Shown here piece after piece: positions 26,138 through 35,970 of a DNA stretch of 50,250 nucleotides; position 1 is the first letter of the stretch; each line of letters starts with the position of its first letter. Location: NCBI GenBank assembly GCA_028277515.1, contig JANQGC010000006.1, forward strand, positions 1-50,250, written 5' to 3'. The notes below the pieces were generated by a model. It was not told the origin of the DNA. It was given only the letters and a program-made list of their open reading frames with translations, and ran no database searches. This DNA comes from Anaerolineae bacterium (GTDB taxonomy: Bacteria > Chloroflexota > Anaerolineae > Promineifilales > Promineifilaceae). A program made the position numbers and the translations under genes.

Positions 26138-28087
26138 ATGAAGCACTCAAAGATTAAGCGGTATTCAAACTTAATTCAAGCTGGGCTTTGGTTGATTCTC
26201 ATGTCCCTTCCCCTCATCATCAGCCTGTCATGGGGAACCGGTTTTAGTGAGGACGTTTTTATTACGCTGCGTTATGCAAAAAACCTGGCATCTGATCAAG
26301 GTCTGATTTATTGGCCTATGGGAAATTCCACTATCCCACCGCTTACATCCCCTTTTCTCTCATTTCTACTCAGCTTGTTCATCGACGCCGGATTTGACAT
26401 GTTAAAATTCGCGGTCGTGGTAAGCTCATTGGGTTGGAGCAGTGCCATCTTTTCGTTCCGATCGATAGGAAATGCACGAAACCTACAAAAAGGGGCATTC
26501 GCCTCCGCTTTCCTACTTGCTGTTAACCCCTGGATAATTCCGACCTTGGGTGATATGACATCCTGGATAATTGCCATATGTTGGGTAACGATGGCGTTGA
26601 TCATCCAACGTCGTTTTTTGCTCTCTTTCTTCACCTTTGTCGCAGGATCTCTTCTACTAATTCCGTGGCCACTTGCTTTTCCCTGGCCCCATTTGACGGG
26701 CTATCTGTGGCCGCTTCTCTGGTCGATATTTATTTTCACAGCAGGGTTTGGAGCGCAGTGGTTAGGTGAAATTTTATCTCGTCGCGGCCTCCTGCGCACC
26801 GACGAAAACCAAACCATTACCATATTATTGTCATTTCCCCTGCTCATTTTGGGTACTTTTCAACTGGTGTCCCTTTGGCGAGATTTTCAATTTCGACCGT
26901 TAAAAACCTGGAATATTGAAAATGAAATTGCTTCCTGGCTGAAAACAGAAACGCAGCCAGGTTCCACAATCGTTGTCTCCGAAAAAATAGGATATTTAGC
27001 AAGCCGCCAAGCGGTTCCATATCATCAATTACCGTATCCATTGGAAAGGATAGCCATACAAAACGATAATTTGCCAACACATATCGTGGCTAACCGTTCA
27101 TTAGAATGGCAAAATATAACAACCTCTCCCTGGTTTCATTTAAACTACATGCTCGTCAATAAATTTGGTGAGCCGACCGTCGCGATTGGACCTTATTCCA
27201 TCTGGGAATATAGAAAACCATTAGACAATTTTGAGCAACGCCAGGCACTCAATGCCCGAGTTCCGGACCGGATGCGCCTCCTCGGTTACCAACTCGGTCC
27301 TTATCTCTCTTCTCCTGGAAACCCTGTTGATATGGCCCTTTATTTCCAAATACCAAAATTTGTTAACCGACAATTAGATTCATTTGAGGCCATCATTCGG
27401 CTGAACTCCCATATTGATGATAGTGAACAGTCATCCTGGGAAATAAGCATTCCCCATTCTGATCAATGGCAACCAGATCAGGTATTCATTGAAATAGTTA
27501 CCCTTCCCCTACCACAATCATTAGAAGTTGGAGCATACCAGTTTAATATTTCATTCCGAGGAGCGCCTGATGAAGAACTGTGGCCAATTTCACTTGATAA
27601 TGACATCAATAGATTAGATCGTATTCCGCTTGGCGACATTGTTATTCCCTGGAAGGGAGAAATGACCAACACTGAGAGTCAGGATTCAAATTTCGCCGAT
27701 AAAATTCAACTCATTGGCTTCAACATCTCAAACGATCCCATGAATTCAATTTTGGATGTGAATTTATACTGGCAGCAGTTGGGGATAATAGATCAAGACT
27801 ATACGATATTTGTTCATGTGATTGATCAACATGGAAATCTCGTCGCCAACCATGATGGGCAGCCAGCCAACGGCCGATTTCCTACCTCTACCTGGCGGGG
27901 TGAGATTACCATTGAAGACCAACACCATATTAATTTGCCGAAATCACTTCCCGCAGGGGAATACCAAATCATAATCGGAGTTTATCTGCCAGAAACCGGA
28001 GAAAGACTGGACATAGTAGAGAATAATGATTCATCATCTATGGGTGATTCTTTGCTGTTAGACCAGATTTTTCTCCCAGCTAAGTAA
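26138..28087 (+). CDS. Short GT-C-like membrane protein with two C-terminal beta modules
   Basis: About 649 residues from the chosen ATG. The ORF is open from 26057, but an upstream start would overlap the divergent gene, and ATG 26138 gives a basic N-terminus directly before the first membrane span. It resembles the gene at 15590-17524 (SEDVFITLRYAKNLASDQGL versus DDAWIHFQFARNISQGYGF; VVSEKIGYLASR versus AVDDIGAIGFLSER), but its membrane part is about 120 residues shorter, with middle spans missing. The beta module seems doubled: RMRLLGYQLG... and then IQLIGFNIS ... LYWQQL ... DYTIFVHVIDQHGNLVANHDG ... PTSTWRGE. The shortened core may mean altered or lost catalysis (inference). Confidence 0.65.
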   Translation: MKHSKIKRYSNLIQAGLWLILMSLPLIISLSWGTGFSEDVFITLRYAKNLASDQGLIYWPMGNSTIPPLTSPFLSFLLSLFIDAGFDMLKFAVVVSSLGWSSAIFSFRSIGNARNLQKGAFASAFLLAVNPWIIPTLGDMTSWIIAICWVTMALIIQRRFLLSFFTFVAGSLLLIPWPLAFPWPHLTGYLWPLLWSIFIFTAGFGAQWLGEILSRRGLLRTDENQTITILLSFPLLILGTFQLVSLWRDFQFRPLKTWNIENEIASWLKTETQPGSTIVVSEKIGYLASRQAVPYHQLPYPLERIAIQNDNLPTHIVANRSLEWQNITTSPWFHLNYMLVNKFGEPTVAIGPYSIWEYRKPLDNFEQRQALNARVPDRMRLLGYQLGPYLSSPGNPVDMALYFQIPKFVNRQLDSFEAIIRLNSHIDDSEQSSWEISIPHSDQWQPDQVFIEIVTLPLPQSLEVGAYQFNISFRGAPDEELWPISLDNDINRLDRIPLGDIVIPWKGEMTNTESQDSNFADKIQLIGFNISNDPMNSILDVNLYWQQLGIIDQDYTIFVHVIDQHGNLVANHDGQPANGRFPTSTWRGEITIEDQHHINLPKSLPAGEYQIIIGVYLPETGERLDIVENNDSSSMGDSLLLDQIFLPAK

Positions 28088-28096
28088 ATTTTTCAA

Positions 28097-30346
28097 TTAT
28101 TTCGGATTGGATGGGGGTAATCCGAACGTAGATGAGCTAAATTCAGTGTGATTGCTCCAATAAGCAATCGCGAGGTCATCATTAAAGCCATCAGTTGGTC
28201 CAGGAGCTAACAAGACCAGGTTGTCGCGCGGACCGATGTCAAACCAGGGATCAAGGGAAGAATCAATGAGTCCGTTAGCAGTGTACAGCGTGAGCACGCC
28301 ATTATTCCAGCCATCCTCAGTAAAAATTCTTGAATTCTCCGCTGTTTCCGTGGCAATGACCCGCACAGTTGTCCCGGCAGGCAAATTTTCAAGCAATGGA
28401 TCATTTTTGAAAACAAGGGAACCTTCATCATCGGCCGTTATTGAGTCATTATCCGTCACTCTCCAGCCCCTAAGATCAAGTCCCCCTTGACGGTTTATCT
28501 CTAACTCAAACCAGTCTCCTTCGATATCACCTTCGTTGTTGATTATTACCTGAGTAAAAGAAGCATCACCTGGGTATGGCATATCTTGTTGCATAAGGGT
28601 AAACACGGGCTGTAACCTTAATTCACCGGTTACAGGAATGGAAATTAACGCTGAATCCTCAAGTCCACGATTGGGTTGCACCTCCCAACGGTGAAATTGA
28701 TATCCACCAGGGGCAATTGCTCTAACCTCAATCGTCGTGTCTTGAAAAAAAGTCCCTTCCCAGGGCAATGCTTGAGGTCCGCTGTTGTTGATGTCAACCC
28801 ATCCTCCTCCTGCTGAGCTTTGCTCAAAATTAATTTGACTCGTCCCCGGAAGCTGCAAACTTTCGACAATGTGCCCGCGCATAATAGCAGATCGTTGGCT
28901 TGCAAATTCACGAATATGCTCTTTGGCTTCTGTCCAATCCCTGGAAATATCCCAGCGCGATCTTTCGATGTCAATATCACATTCCAACTCTGCAATATGT
29001 TCTTCAACCAGAGCCGATACATTACCGGGTGATAGTGTCGTGTTAAGTAAATCGGCCGCCCTCGTCAAGAACAAATGTCGAAACTGCGGATTGTCCAACA
29101 GCTTGTTTAGAAGAATTTCCATTCGCTCGCCAAGGGGATGTTCCACATCCAGAACATGATCGACCATCTGCGCTCCCACTTGTTCAAACGCGAAATCATT
29201 ATCCCAAACGATCCATTCCCAGCGCCCGCCCTGGGTTCGCGGCCGAAACTGGTGCACATTATGATGAGGCCAATCACTGTTTGCTACATACATTTGCAGC
29301 AGATAGTAATCAACAAAATTAGGCACATCCATTTGCGTTTGCAAATAGGCATAATTATGCGGATCGGAAAGATCGTTTTCCAGGACAAATGTCATCAAAT
29401 TTTCCCAATGAACCGTGTCCACGGCCAATTGTTCCGGGCTTTGCATGCCCCGATTATTAGGTGTGTCGCTAATATCTGCGGCAGGAACGCCGTAATTTTC
29501 TGCCAAAAGCCTCACATTAATGCGTTCACGAATAGTGTAAATTCCCCAAGGTTCGCCATTAATGAAAACAAGGGCCGGTTGGCTGCGCGGGCTGAAACCA
29601 CCCATTTGTTGTGTCAATCGCTCAACCAGACGATTTTTGAACAGAAGCAGATCTTTGTCACTGTTATGCAAGACGAGATGATCAAAAGTCACCTGTCCTT
29701 CCTCTCCAAACAATGGAAAATCCAGTTTCCGAGCGCCATATTCTTCTCTGAAATAAAGTCTCAAAGACTTTTTATCATAAAAAAATCGGGTCCAACCCCC
29801 ATGAATCCTCATACCCGCACCGAGATGGAAACTCTCTCCGCTTGAATTATCGACATAAGTTAAAGCAACTGGACGTTCCCACTCCTTTCCACGCTGTTCA
29901 TGATTGGTATAAATCCCTCTTTCCCGGCCATAAAAGTCCTCCGGATCGATGATGATGGATAGCAAAGGCAATTGAGTATCCAAACCCATAAAGTATGTTG
30001 CACTGGTTATAGGACCTGATTCACCAGAGGGCAGGTATGATTGGGCACGAATAACGACAATTTGCTCCTCATCAGCGGACAATCGAATTGGCTTTGAATA
30101 GACGGTGCCGTTTTGTGGGCCAGGTGCACGGCCGTCCAGGGTAAAATAAGTTACTGTATTGGGATGGCCGCTATCAATAATTAATTGAATATCATGTTCA
30201 TAAGAACCCGGCGGATGGGAAAATTGAGTACTTAAAGAATTGTCTTGCGCAGAGAGCGATCGTTGTTCAAACCAAATCAATAACCCAATAAGAAGCAAGA
30301 GAATGATCCAGCTCAACCATGCCCAGCGAAACTGTTTTCTACCCAT
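28097..30346 (-). CDS. CotH-family kinase with chitobiase-type and lamin-tail-like domains
   Basis: About 749 residues starting at ATG 30346, within the end of the upstream gene (8-base overlap); the ORF is open 66 bases further. A single membrane anchor (FRWAWLSWIILLLLIGLLIWF) leads to a chitobiase/hexosaminidase C-terminal-like beta domain (about 35-120, VTYFTLDGRAPG...YSKPIRL). The CotH kinase domain (about 130-470) follows, with MRIHGGWTRF, KKSLRLYFREEYG, FKNRLVERLTQQMG, ANSDWPHHN and the metal-binding WDNDFAF. C-terminal beta regions include a lamin-tail-like part (WFELEINRQGGLDLRGW). CotH in Bacillus phosphorylates spore-coat proteins; here it is predicted to act outside the membrane on an unknown target. 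Last gene of the CotH-VTC-DUF4956 operon. Confidence 0.82.
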   Translation of the reverse strand: MGRKQFRWAWLSWIILLLLIGLLIWFEQRSLSAQDNSLSTQFSHPPGSYEHDIQLIIDSGHPNTVTYFTLDGRAPGPQNGTVYSKPIRLSADEEQIVVIRAQSYLPSGESGPITSATYFMGLDTQLPLLSIIIDPEDFYGRERGIYTNHEQRGKEWERPVALTYVDNSSGESFHLGAGMRIHGGWTRFFYDKKSLRLYFREEYGARKLDFPLFGEEGQVTFDHLVLHNSDKDLLLFKNRLVERLTQQMGGFSPRSQPALVFINGEPWGIYTIRERINVRLLAENYGVPAADISDTPNNRGMQSPEQLAVDTVHWENLMTFVLENDLSDPHNYAYLQTQMDVPNFVDYYLLQMYVANSDWPHHNVHQFRPRTQGGRWEWIVWDNDFAFEQVGAQMVDHVLDVEHPLGERMEILLNKLLDNPQFRHLFLTRAADLLNTTLSPGNVSALVEEHIAELECDIDIERSRWDISRDWTEAKEHIREFASQRSAIMRGHIVESLQLPGTSQINFEQSSAGGGWVDINNSGPQALPWEGTFFQDTTIEVRAIAPGGYQFHRWEVQPNRGLEDSALISIPVTGELRLQPVFTLMQQDMPYPGDASFTQVIINNEGDIEGDWFELEINRQGGLDLRGWRVTDNDSITADDEGSLVFKNDPLLENLPAGTTVRVIATETAENSRIFTEDGWNNGVLTLYTANGLIDSSLDPWFDIGPRDNLVLLAPGPTDGFNDDLAIAYWSNHTEFSSSTFGLPPSNPK

Positions 30347-32882
30347 TCTCACGGATCTCCACGTCAGTAATAAATATAGAATCAAAACTCTTCGGGTGAG
30401 ATGGCTGAACAACAGGCACTCTTTGCAAATCAGCCAAGTTATACATACCGACCGTCAATGGAACAGAACCGGCTGCCGCTTCCGGATGGACGGGAATCCG
30501 GTAAGGATCAACAATGTAGCTTCCCTCTACCCAACTTGAAGTCGGCGCACTATTGCAAACGGGCTGTCCATCCAACTGCCCACGCATCATCTGGCCATCA
30601 TGCAGGTGGGTAAATACCTGGTAATCGATAGGCGCACTTCGCAAAGCCTGCCAAAGTAACGTCAGTTCTAGGTAACCTCCCGGCGCTGCATTTTTTGTTT
30701 CAATACGGTAGCCAACCAATTCAGCAAAATCACCAAGCTGTCCATCTACAGGTATAAAATCACCTGGTTGTTCTCCAATCATAGCCGGTGTCGCGGATGC
30801 GACAGCACCTGGAGTGGTGTTCAAGTCATAAAAATGATCATAATTTTGTGCGGCAATGGTATCAACAGAACCGGTGACACCCCTGTTAAATATAGTTGAT
30901 TTGGGTCGTCCATCAACTTCAATGACATATTGCGGTTGGTAATCCGAATCAATTTGGTCATAGTGAACATTCACCTCATCTTGTACATGTTTGGCTATTA
31001 CATATATATCCGGTGTTGCACAATCAAAGCGCATCGCTTGCCGCATGTAGTAATCGGTAACATCACGCTCCTCATTACTGTCATAAGAACCGCTCAATGC
31101 ACCACTGTCCATCAAATAACCCACTGTTTTCCACCCCGCTTTGTAAGGGAAACCGAACAAACCTTCTTCTGGCAGATCATCTCCGAATGGTGTCCAAAAT
31201 AAGGTCGATTTCCGATCCGGGTATTCACGTACATATTCTGGAGAATGGCTAACAAAGGTAATAATCGTGAAACTAATGCTCAAAATAAAGATCAGGATAG
31301 CAACTGCTGTGGCTATGCGAATCGTTCTGGGAGATCGCACTGATATCCTTTGGCTGAGATTATAGATCCCCAGCCCAGCCAACAATACAGCGCCAGGCAC
31401 GGCCGTGTAAACATGGGTCAATGGTAAAGCGACAAAATATAAATAAAATATAGCTGGCACACCAAACCATAACCACAGGGCGCGAGTCCCCGCACTTTGT
31501 TTTGGAACAAAAAGAGATCCTAACAGCAACAAAACCAGACTTATCCAGGCCAATGTCCATTCGCCAAACTCCCACCATTGGGGGAAGAGAAGGGTTGTAC
31601 AAAATGCGAGAATAAGAAAGATGGCCACTATCAGACCACCTCTTGACCATCGCTGCCAGGTGAACAGGATTTGTAGGCCGAGACCCCCAAAGACAAGAAT
31701 CAATAAGTACAAAGAATCATAGACAAATATTCGGTCAAGTGTGGATTGCAGATGATTATAAAACAACTGGTCATTGCCAATTCGGCCGCTCACATAAAAC
31801 AATGTCCCCTCCGCTTGAGAGCCGCGAAAAAAGGGATAGTAAAACAGCCCTACCAGCACCATACCGAGTATGGCGGCTGTGACCAGTGATGGGAAAGCGT
31901 CGCGCCATAAGGCTTCATCATTTTTTAAGCGTGACAATATGAGCCATAATCCCGCAGGGAGAAATAAAACCGCATCATAATGGGCCCAGGACCCAACGGC
32001 GAACAGAGAGGCCGAGATCACAATCAAAAAATGGTGCCCATTCTGCTGGAAGACCAACAGGCACAATAAAGCCAGGGAGCTAAGTAGAATGACTGCACTT
32101 TGATACTGGACAATCCGGCCAAATCCGACCATGTAACCCTCGACCGCCATTAATCCTCCGGCAATAACGGCCGTCCAAAGGTTGTTATGTCGTCTTCCAA
32201 AAAGAAAAACAGATCCCACACCTAAAATCGACGCAAGGGTAAATGGCAAACGCGCCATCCATTCATTGGTGATACCGGTAAAATCCCAACCAGCCATTGG
32301 CAGCAGCAATTCCAGCGGTCCTTTTTTATGCTGAAAAAGGACTGGATCTTCCCCGGTCATAATGCGCGCTGCCCTTACGAGAACAGCCGCTTCATCACCC
32401 TGAAATTCTGAATAACCGAGGTTGATCAATCGCATAGCTGCGGCCAGCATTAAAACCAGCAAAAACCAAACCCATTCCTTTTTCCACCATTTTCGTTTGG
32501 ATCGCGGGACTGTATCCAAATTGTCAGATGTAACAATTTCACCATTAATACGGTGGGAGGAGAGGAATACCAGAAGAGGAATTGGCAGCAGAATAATTGC
32601 AAAGATAAACAGAAACAATAAAAACTTCGGATTTTGACCCGGAAGATAGGCAACTAACAGCGTGAGCACAGGAATAGCGGCAAAATTTAACCCCAAAGCC
32701 AGAATCAATGACTCAATTCGCGTGAAGATTCTCCAATGGCTAATGACCGGTAACCATGCGATTCCTGGCAGGAACCAGATGAAAAGAAAACTGGCCCAAT
32801 ACCGCCAATGTGGCCAGGGGATCAGCCAAATGATAGCTACCAACAGCAAGGCGGCCGCGCCAATGATGGCCGATCGCTTCAA
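30339..32882 (-). CDS. Large family-39-type membrane glycosyltransferase with C-terminal beta-sandwich
   Basis: An 847-residue protein. Three or four extra N-terminal spans (1-110) and a basic cytoplasmic stretch (RSKRKWWKK) precede the GT-C core, which starts at MRLINLGYSEFQGDEAAVLVRAARI, an acidic DE-type first loop, and HKKGPLELLLP. About nine more spans run to residue 560. The C-terminal module has VGYRIETK, LTLLWQALRSAPIDYQVFTHL, QLDGQPVCNSAPTSSW and VGMYNL. The start is TTG at 32882, overlapping the VTC gene's stop (TTGA), which implies translational coupling. Being inside the CotH-VTC operon suggests it makes or modifies the polymer on which that module acts (inference). Confidence 0.78.
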   Translation of the reverse strand: MKRSAIIGAAALLLVAIIWLIPWPHWRYWASFLFIWFLPGIAWLPVISHWRIFTRIESLILALGLNFAAIPVLTLLVAYLPGQNPKFLLFLFIFAIILLPIPLLVFLSSHRINGEIVTSDNLDTVPRSKRKWWKKEWVWFLLVLMLAAAMRLINLGYSEFQGDEAAVLVRAARIMTGEDPVLFQHKKGPLELLLPMAGWDFTGITNEWMARLPFTLASILGVGSVFLFGRRHNNLWTAVIAGGLMAVEGYMVGFGRIVQYQSAVILLSSLALLCLLVFQQNGHHFLIVISASLFAVGSWAHYDAVLFLPAGLWLILSRLKNDEALWRDAFPSLVTAAILGMVLVGLFYYPFFRGSQAEGTLFYVSGRIGNDQLFYNHLQSTLDRIFVYDSLYLLILVFGGLGLQILFTWQRWSRGGLIVAIFLILAFCTTLLFPQWWEFGEWTLAWISLVLLLLGSLFVPKQSAGTRALWLWFGVPAIFYLYFVALPLTHVYTAVPGAVLLAGLGIYNLSQRISVRSPRTIRIATAVAILIFILSISFTIITFVSHSPEYVREYPDRKSTLFWTPFGDDLPEEGLFGFPYKAGWKTVGYLMDSGALSGSYDSNEERDVTDYYMRQAMRFDCATPDIYVIAKHVQDEVNVHYDQIDSDYQPQYVIEVDGRPKSTIFNRGVTGSVDTIAAQNYDHFYDLNTTPGAVASATPAMIGEQPGDFIPVDGQLGDFAELVGYRIETKNAAPGGYLELTLLWQALRSAPIDYQVFTHLHDGQMMRGQLDGQPVCNSAPTSSWVEGSYIVDPYRIPVHPEAAAGSVPLTVGMYNLADLQRVPVVQPSHPKSFDSIFITDVEIRENG

Positions 32883-33616
32883 AATGGTCCCCCGGAAACG
32901 CCGTTGACATATTTTGAATTTCGACTGCGCTGAATAGGAAAGAAGCTCATCACATCTTGCAGCCGACCAACGTGTTCTGGCTTGGCTTTCACCTCAATCA
33001 GTAAACCATTATCATGAGACATCGATCTTAAAAGATTAGGTAAAGCAGAAAACCGCTGGTTATAAGAGGTAAGATCACTGTCCAATGTCGCTCGGATCGC
33101 TCCATCTGGGGAGATATAATATTCACGCCGGTAACGGTTGATGATGGTTGGTTGAGTGTAGGCGTGCAGCCTGGTTTGCCACTGAGCGTCCGCCTGCGCA
33201 CGAATGATTTTTATGATCTCTTGATAAGGCTGATTGAGATCAATTTTGCAAGACAATTGTTGGCGGGCTTTATCTCCAACCAGACCACTCTTAATTTTTA
33301 TTTCCAGGAACGGATCAATGACCACATTGTTTTCAGGTAGACCATACCAGCGGAGTCGAATCTTAGCCCGATCCCCAATTCCCCAGCGATTCTCCTGAAA
33401 ACTTTTTAGCTCATTGGTATCCAAATATAAATTGTTAACTAACCTTGCCGGATACGCATCGCGAAAGCCTTCAGGATGCATACGAAGCCAACTCCTACCC
33501 AGAGCAGATGATCCCCATTCGGCCGCTATCTTAAATTCATAACGACGCTCCTCAGATTGCGGCAATGCTTGATAATCAATTGTTGGCTGTGGATTTAAAA
33601 AGCGTTTAATATTCAT
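32879..33616 (-). CDS. VTC-domain polyphosphate-polymerase-like protein
   Basis: A 245-residue VTC-domain protein, the fold of the yeast polyphosphate polymerase Vtc4 (a triphosphate-tunnel enzyme). Charged residues expected to line the tunnel are present on successive strands: RRYEFKI (24-30), KIRLRWY (85-91), EIKIK (105-109), NRYRREYY (160-167), LDSDLTSY (178-185), LIEVKAK (206-212) and SRNSKY (231-236). This points to a functional tunnel rather than a relic. Bacterial copies commonly lie beside CotH and DUF4956 genes, as here. It may make polyphosphate or bind a phosphorylated substrate; the product is not known. It overlaps the next gene by four bases and is 11 bases from the CotH-like gene. 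Confidence 0.82.
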   Translation of the reverse strand: MNIKRFLNPQPTIDYQALPQSEERRYEFKIAAEWGSSALGRSWLRMHPEGFRDAYPARLVNNLYLDTNELKSFQENRWGIGDRAKIRLRWYGLPENNVVIDPFLEIKIKSGLVGDKARQQLSCKIDLNQPYQEIIKIIRAQADAQWQTRLHAYTQPTIINRYRREYYISPDGAIRATLDSDLTSYNQRFSALPNLLRSMSHDNGLLIEVKAKPEHVGRLQDVMSFFPIQRSRNSKYVNGVSGGPF

Positions 33617-33627
33617 TCGTATTCAAT

Positions 33628-35277
33628 TTAATTTTGGGGGAGCAAAATGGGATCGGGATAACCGGTCTGGGCAGAAACCATGATTACATTCTCTAGTCCG
33701 GCCAAACGGGTGGCAACTTGAACATCAAGCTCATGCATGAAGTCCAATTCACTATCCTGGCTGATGATTTGAGTCAGAGGAATATGAACCCGTACATATC
33801 TCACTGCTCCCACCCCATCATTTCCAGATGGATTTAAATACAAATTTTCCTCATCATGAGTAACCGCATTTGCAGGATCATGTTGAATCCAATCCGGATC
33901 AAGCTGTATAAAAGTCGCCCCATCAATATTGAAACCTAGAATCTGAACCGGAACATTCAGTGCATTGGCGATATCCACTTGTATGATCCCTTCCTGGGCT
34001 AACTCAGGGGAACCCAAAAATGCCAAAACAGGCTGCATTGGCGTCAATGACCTCCCTATTTGCGCCTGTCGCTCCTGCAATGCTACCCAAGGCAGTTGTA
34101 CTTCAATCTCAGAAGATATGGCTTCTACTTGCCTTTGTAAATCCGGATCAATCTGGTTTTTCAATTCTTGAAGATATTCAGCGGTCACTACACGCTGAAG
34201 TTCCTCAATATAGGTTTCCTGTAGTGCGAAATCATCGTAGGTCACCGCCAAATCGAGCCGCCGATCGGATGATAGAGGGTTCCCATTGAAGCCAATAGGC
34301 TCCAGGCGTTCACTTGCTGGATTGAAGTAATAGCGTAAATCAACCAAAGATGTCGCATCAATCGCTCCCCAGAGATCAGCAAGAGCCAGAAAACGGCCGT
34401 ATTTCTCTATATCAAATACCTCACTGGCCTTCAATTCCCCACTTTGCAAGCCGCGTAACAGCCCAATTGCCTGGTTCTTTTGCCTGGTCAATTCCGGGTC
34501 ATTGACAATAGCCGCATCCCGAAAGGCATCAATCTGAAAATATGGAAATTCGCTTGCCGATAGATTGGAAATAGGATCATTGAGCACCGCAATCCGGTTT
34601 CCATCATGGTGAACGATTGAACTCCAGAGAGGAGTACTATCAAACTCAACAATTACGCCTTGACCCACGCCGTTACTCTTCATGATTTCCTGGCCAAATC
34701 CCTCCTGGAGAGCGTAAATTCCTCGATCTTCACCGTTGAGAAATAGCCTTACAAACAAATATTGGCCGGCAAGTAAACCCTCCATTTTTAATGATTCGGC
34801 GAATGCCACCTCATGAACCCAATTATTATAGGCCGGATCAATCAAATAAAAACGCTGCATTCCTGAAATCAGTTGGTCATTGCGGGTCCGCCCGTCAAAA
34901 TTCCACTTGTCCCCATCTTCAAGATGGTCCGCAATCCCTTGCTGCAACCTTAACTCAACTGGAACCGTTTCATCCTGAAAGCGGATATCCGCCCGTACAA
35001 AGTCATTATTGGAGGCGATGACCACTCCCTGATCCAGGGCTTGCTCCCTCTGGTCAAGAATCCGATTATATTGGTCAAATGGCATGTCGATTATCAGATT
35101 TGGTAAGGGCTGCCCCGTAGAGTTGAGAAGGATGGATCGCCAGAATAAATTGTTAATAGACAATAATGGTCCCGGCTGCATGGCGAGTAGAAGAAAAACT
35201 ATGAGTGCAATGGCAATTAGAAATCCCAAACCTAATTTTATAGTCTCATCTCTCGATTGCTTATTAACAATTTTCAT
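33628..35277 (-). CDS. CotH-like protein, possibly degenerate kinase
   Basis: A 549-residue protein with one N-terminal anchor (about 15-32) and an outer CotH-like domain: LPNLIIDMPFDQYNRILDQRE, VRADIRFQDETVPVELRLQQG, KWNFDGRTRNDQL, then YLFVRLFLNGEDRGIYALQEGFGQEIM, the equivalent of the typical NGEPWGIYTIRER segment. The distal region FALADLWGAIDATSLVDLRYYFNP...LEPIGFNGNPL matches where CotH enzymes place metal-binding acidic residues, but here the DxD-like pair is not evident, so activity is uncertain. A C-terminal beta region (about 430-549) follows. It sits between DUF4956 and VTC genes with 21- and 11-base gaps, the usual company of this CotH subgroup. Confidence 0.72.
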   Translation of the reverse strand: MKIVNKQSRDETIKLGLGFLIAIALIVFLLLAMQPGPLLSINNLFWRSILLNSTGQPLPNLIIDMPFDQYNRILDQREQALDQGVVIASNNDFVRADIRFQDETVPVELRLQQGIADHLEDGDKWNFDGRTRNDQLISGMQRFYLIDPAYNNWVHEVAFAESLKMEGLLAGQYLFVRLFLNGEDRGIYALQEGFGQEIMKSNGVGQGVIVEFDSTPLWSSIVHHDGNRIAVLNDPISNLSASEFPYFQIDAFRDAAIVNDPELTRQKNQAIGLLRGLQSGELKASEVFDIEKYGRFLALADLWGAIDATSLVDLRYYFNPASERLEPIGFNGNPLSSDRRLDLAVTYDDFALQETYIEELQRVVTAEYLQELKNQIDPDLQRQVEAISSEIEVQLPWVALQERQAQIGRSLTPMQPVLAFLGSPELAQEGIIQVDIANALNVPVQILGFNIDGATFIQLDPDWIQHDPANAVTHDEENLYLNPSGNDGVGAVRYVRVHIPLTQIISQDSELDFMHELDVQVATRLAGLENVIMVSAQTGYPDPILLPQN

Positions 35278-35298
35278 CGGTACTGTACTAGAAATCTC

Positions 35299-35970
35299 CT
35301 AACCGCTCAAAGCATTATCCTGTTCAACGAAGCTAATTTCACATCCAGGCAGTTCGGTTTGCAAACTTTCCATTAATCCCTGAAGCGCATCTTCATCCTG
35401 TGCTTTGATGAGGTATGTAGCTTGCAAACCTGCTCCATTATGATCAAGCCGGCGAAGCTCGGCTAACGTGACATGGCGCTCTAACTGCTCATTAATGCGC
35501 TTGAAACTATCTTCCCGTTGTTCCGTAGCCACATTGAGAAATAAATTGCTCCTATGGGGACGCGGCCTAAGAAGCGTTTTTGCCAGCAAGTATCCGAGAA
35601 TGATGATCGTGGCCACAATCGTGGCCATCCGCTGGTCGGCTCCCAAACCCAGGCCAATGGCGATGGCAAGAAACAAGTAGATCAATTCTTCAGGCTCCTT
35701 AATAGCTGTTCGGAAGCGCACGATGGACAAAGCACCCACAAGCCCTAAGGATAAAGCAAGGGATGATTTAACAATGGAAATAATCAAAGCGACGATCATG
35801 ACCAATACCGGCAGAGTGGCAGCCAGTTTAGATCGATTGGAAAAGGATCGGCCAAATGTTCGATAATACCAGGCAACCAAAGTCCCTAAAACAATACCTA
35901 TTAACATGTTGATGGCCAGGGTCGACAAAGAAAGTGGGGCCGATGGGGTTAGATCTAATAAGTTTTCCAT
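35299..35970 (-). CDS. DUF4956 membrane protein
   Basis: About 223 residues. Three or four membrane helices (roughly 18-38, 50-85, 95-130) contain the conserved DUF4956 segment GLVGALSIVRFRTAIKEPEELIYLFLAIAIGLGLG, followed by a soluble C-terminal domain of about 85 residues. A GTG three bases upstream also opens the frame, but the ATG at 35970 is better placed after GGAGG and overlaps the upstream TGA stop by one base (TGATG). The fold somewhat recalls MgtC-type proteins. DUF4956 genes often accompany VTC and CotH genes; its role, perhaps as a membrane partner or channel for the VTC protein, is not established. Confidence 0.8.
   Translation of the reverse strand: MENLLDLTPSAPLSLSTLAINMLIGIVLGTLVAWYYRTFGRSFSNRSKLAATLPVLVMIVALIISIVKSSLALSLGLVGALSIVRFRTAIKEPEELIYLFLAIAIGLGLGADQRMATIVATIIILGYLLAKTLLRPRPHRSNLFLNVATEQREDSFKRINEQLERHVTLAELRRLDHNGAGLQATYLIKAQDEDALQGLMESLQTELPGCEISFVEQDNALSG

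Noticed and set aside
29138..29845. 235-codon forward ORF opposite the CotH kinase
   Set aside because: The reverse-strand CotH reading shows clear domain motifs, while the forward product has no recognisable features and no start signal.
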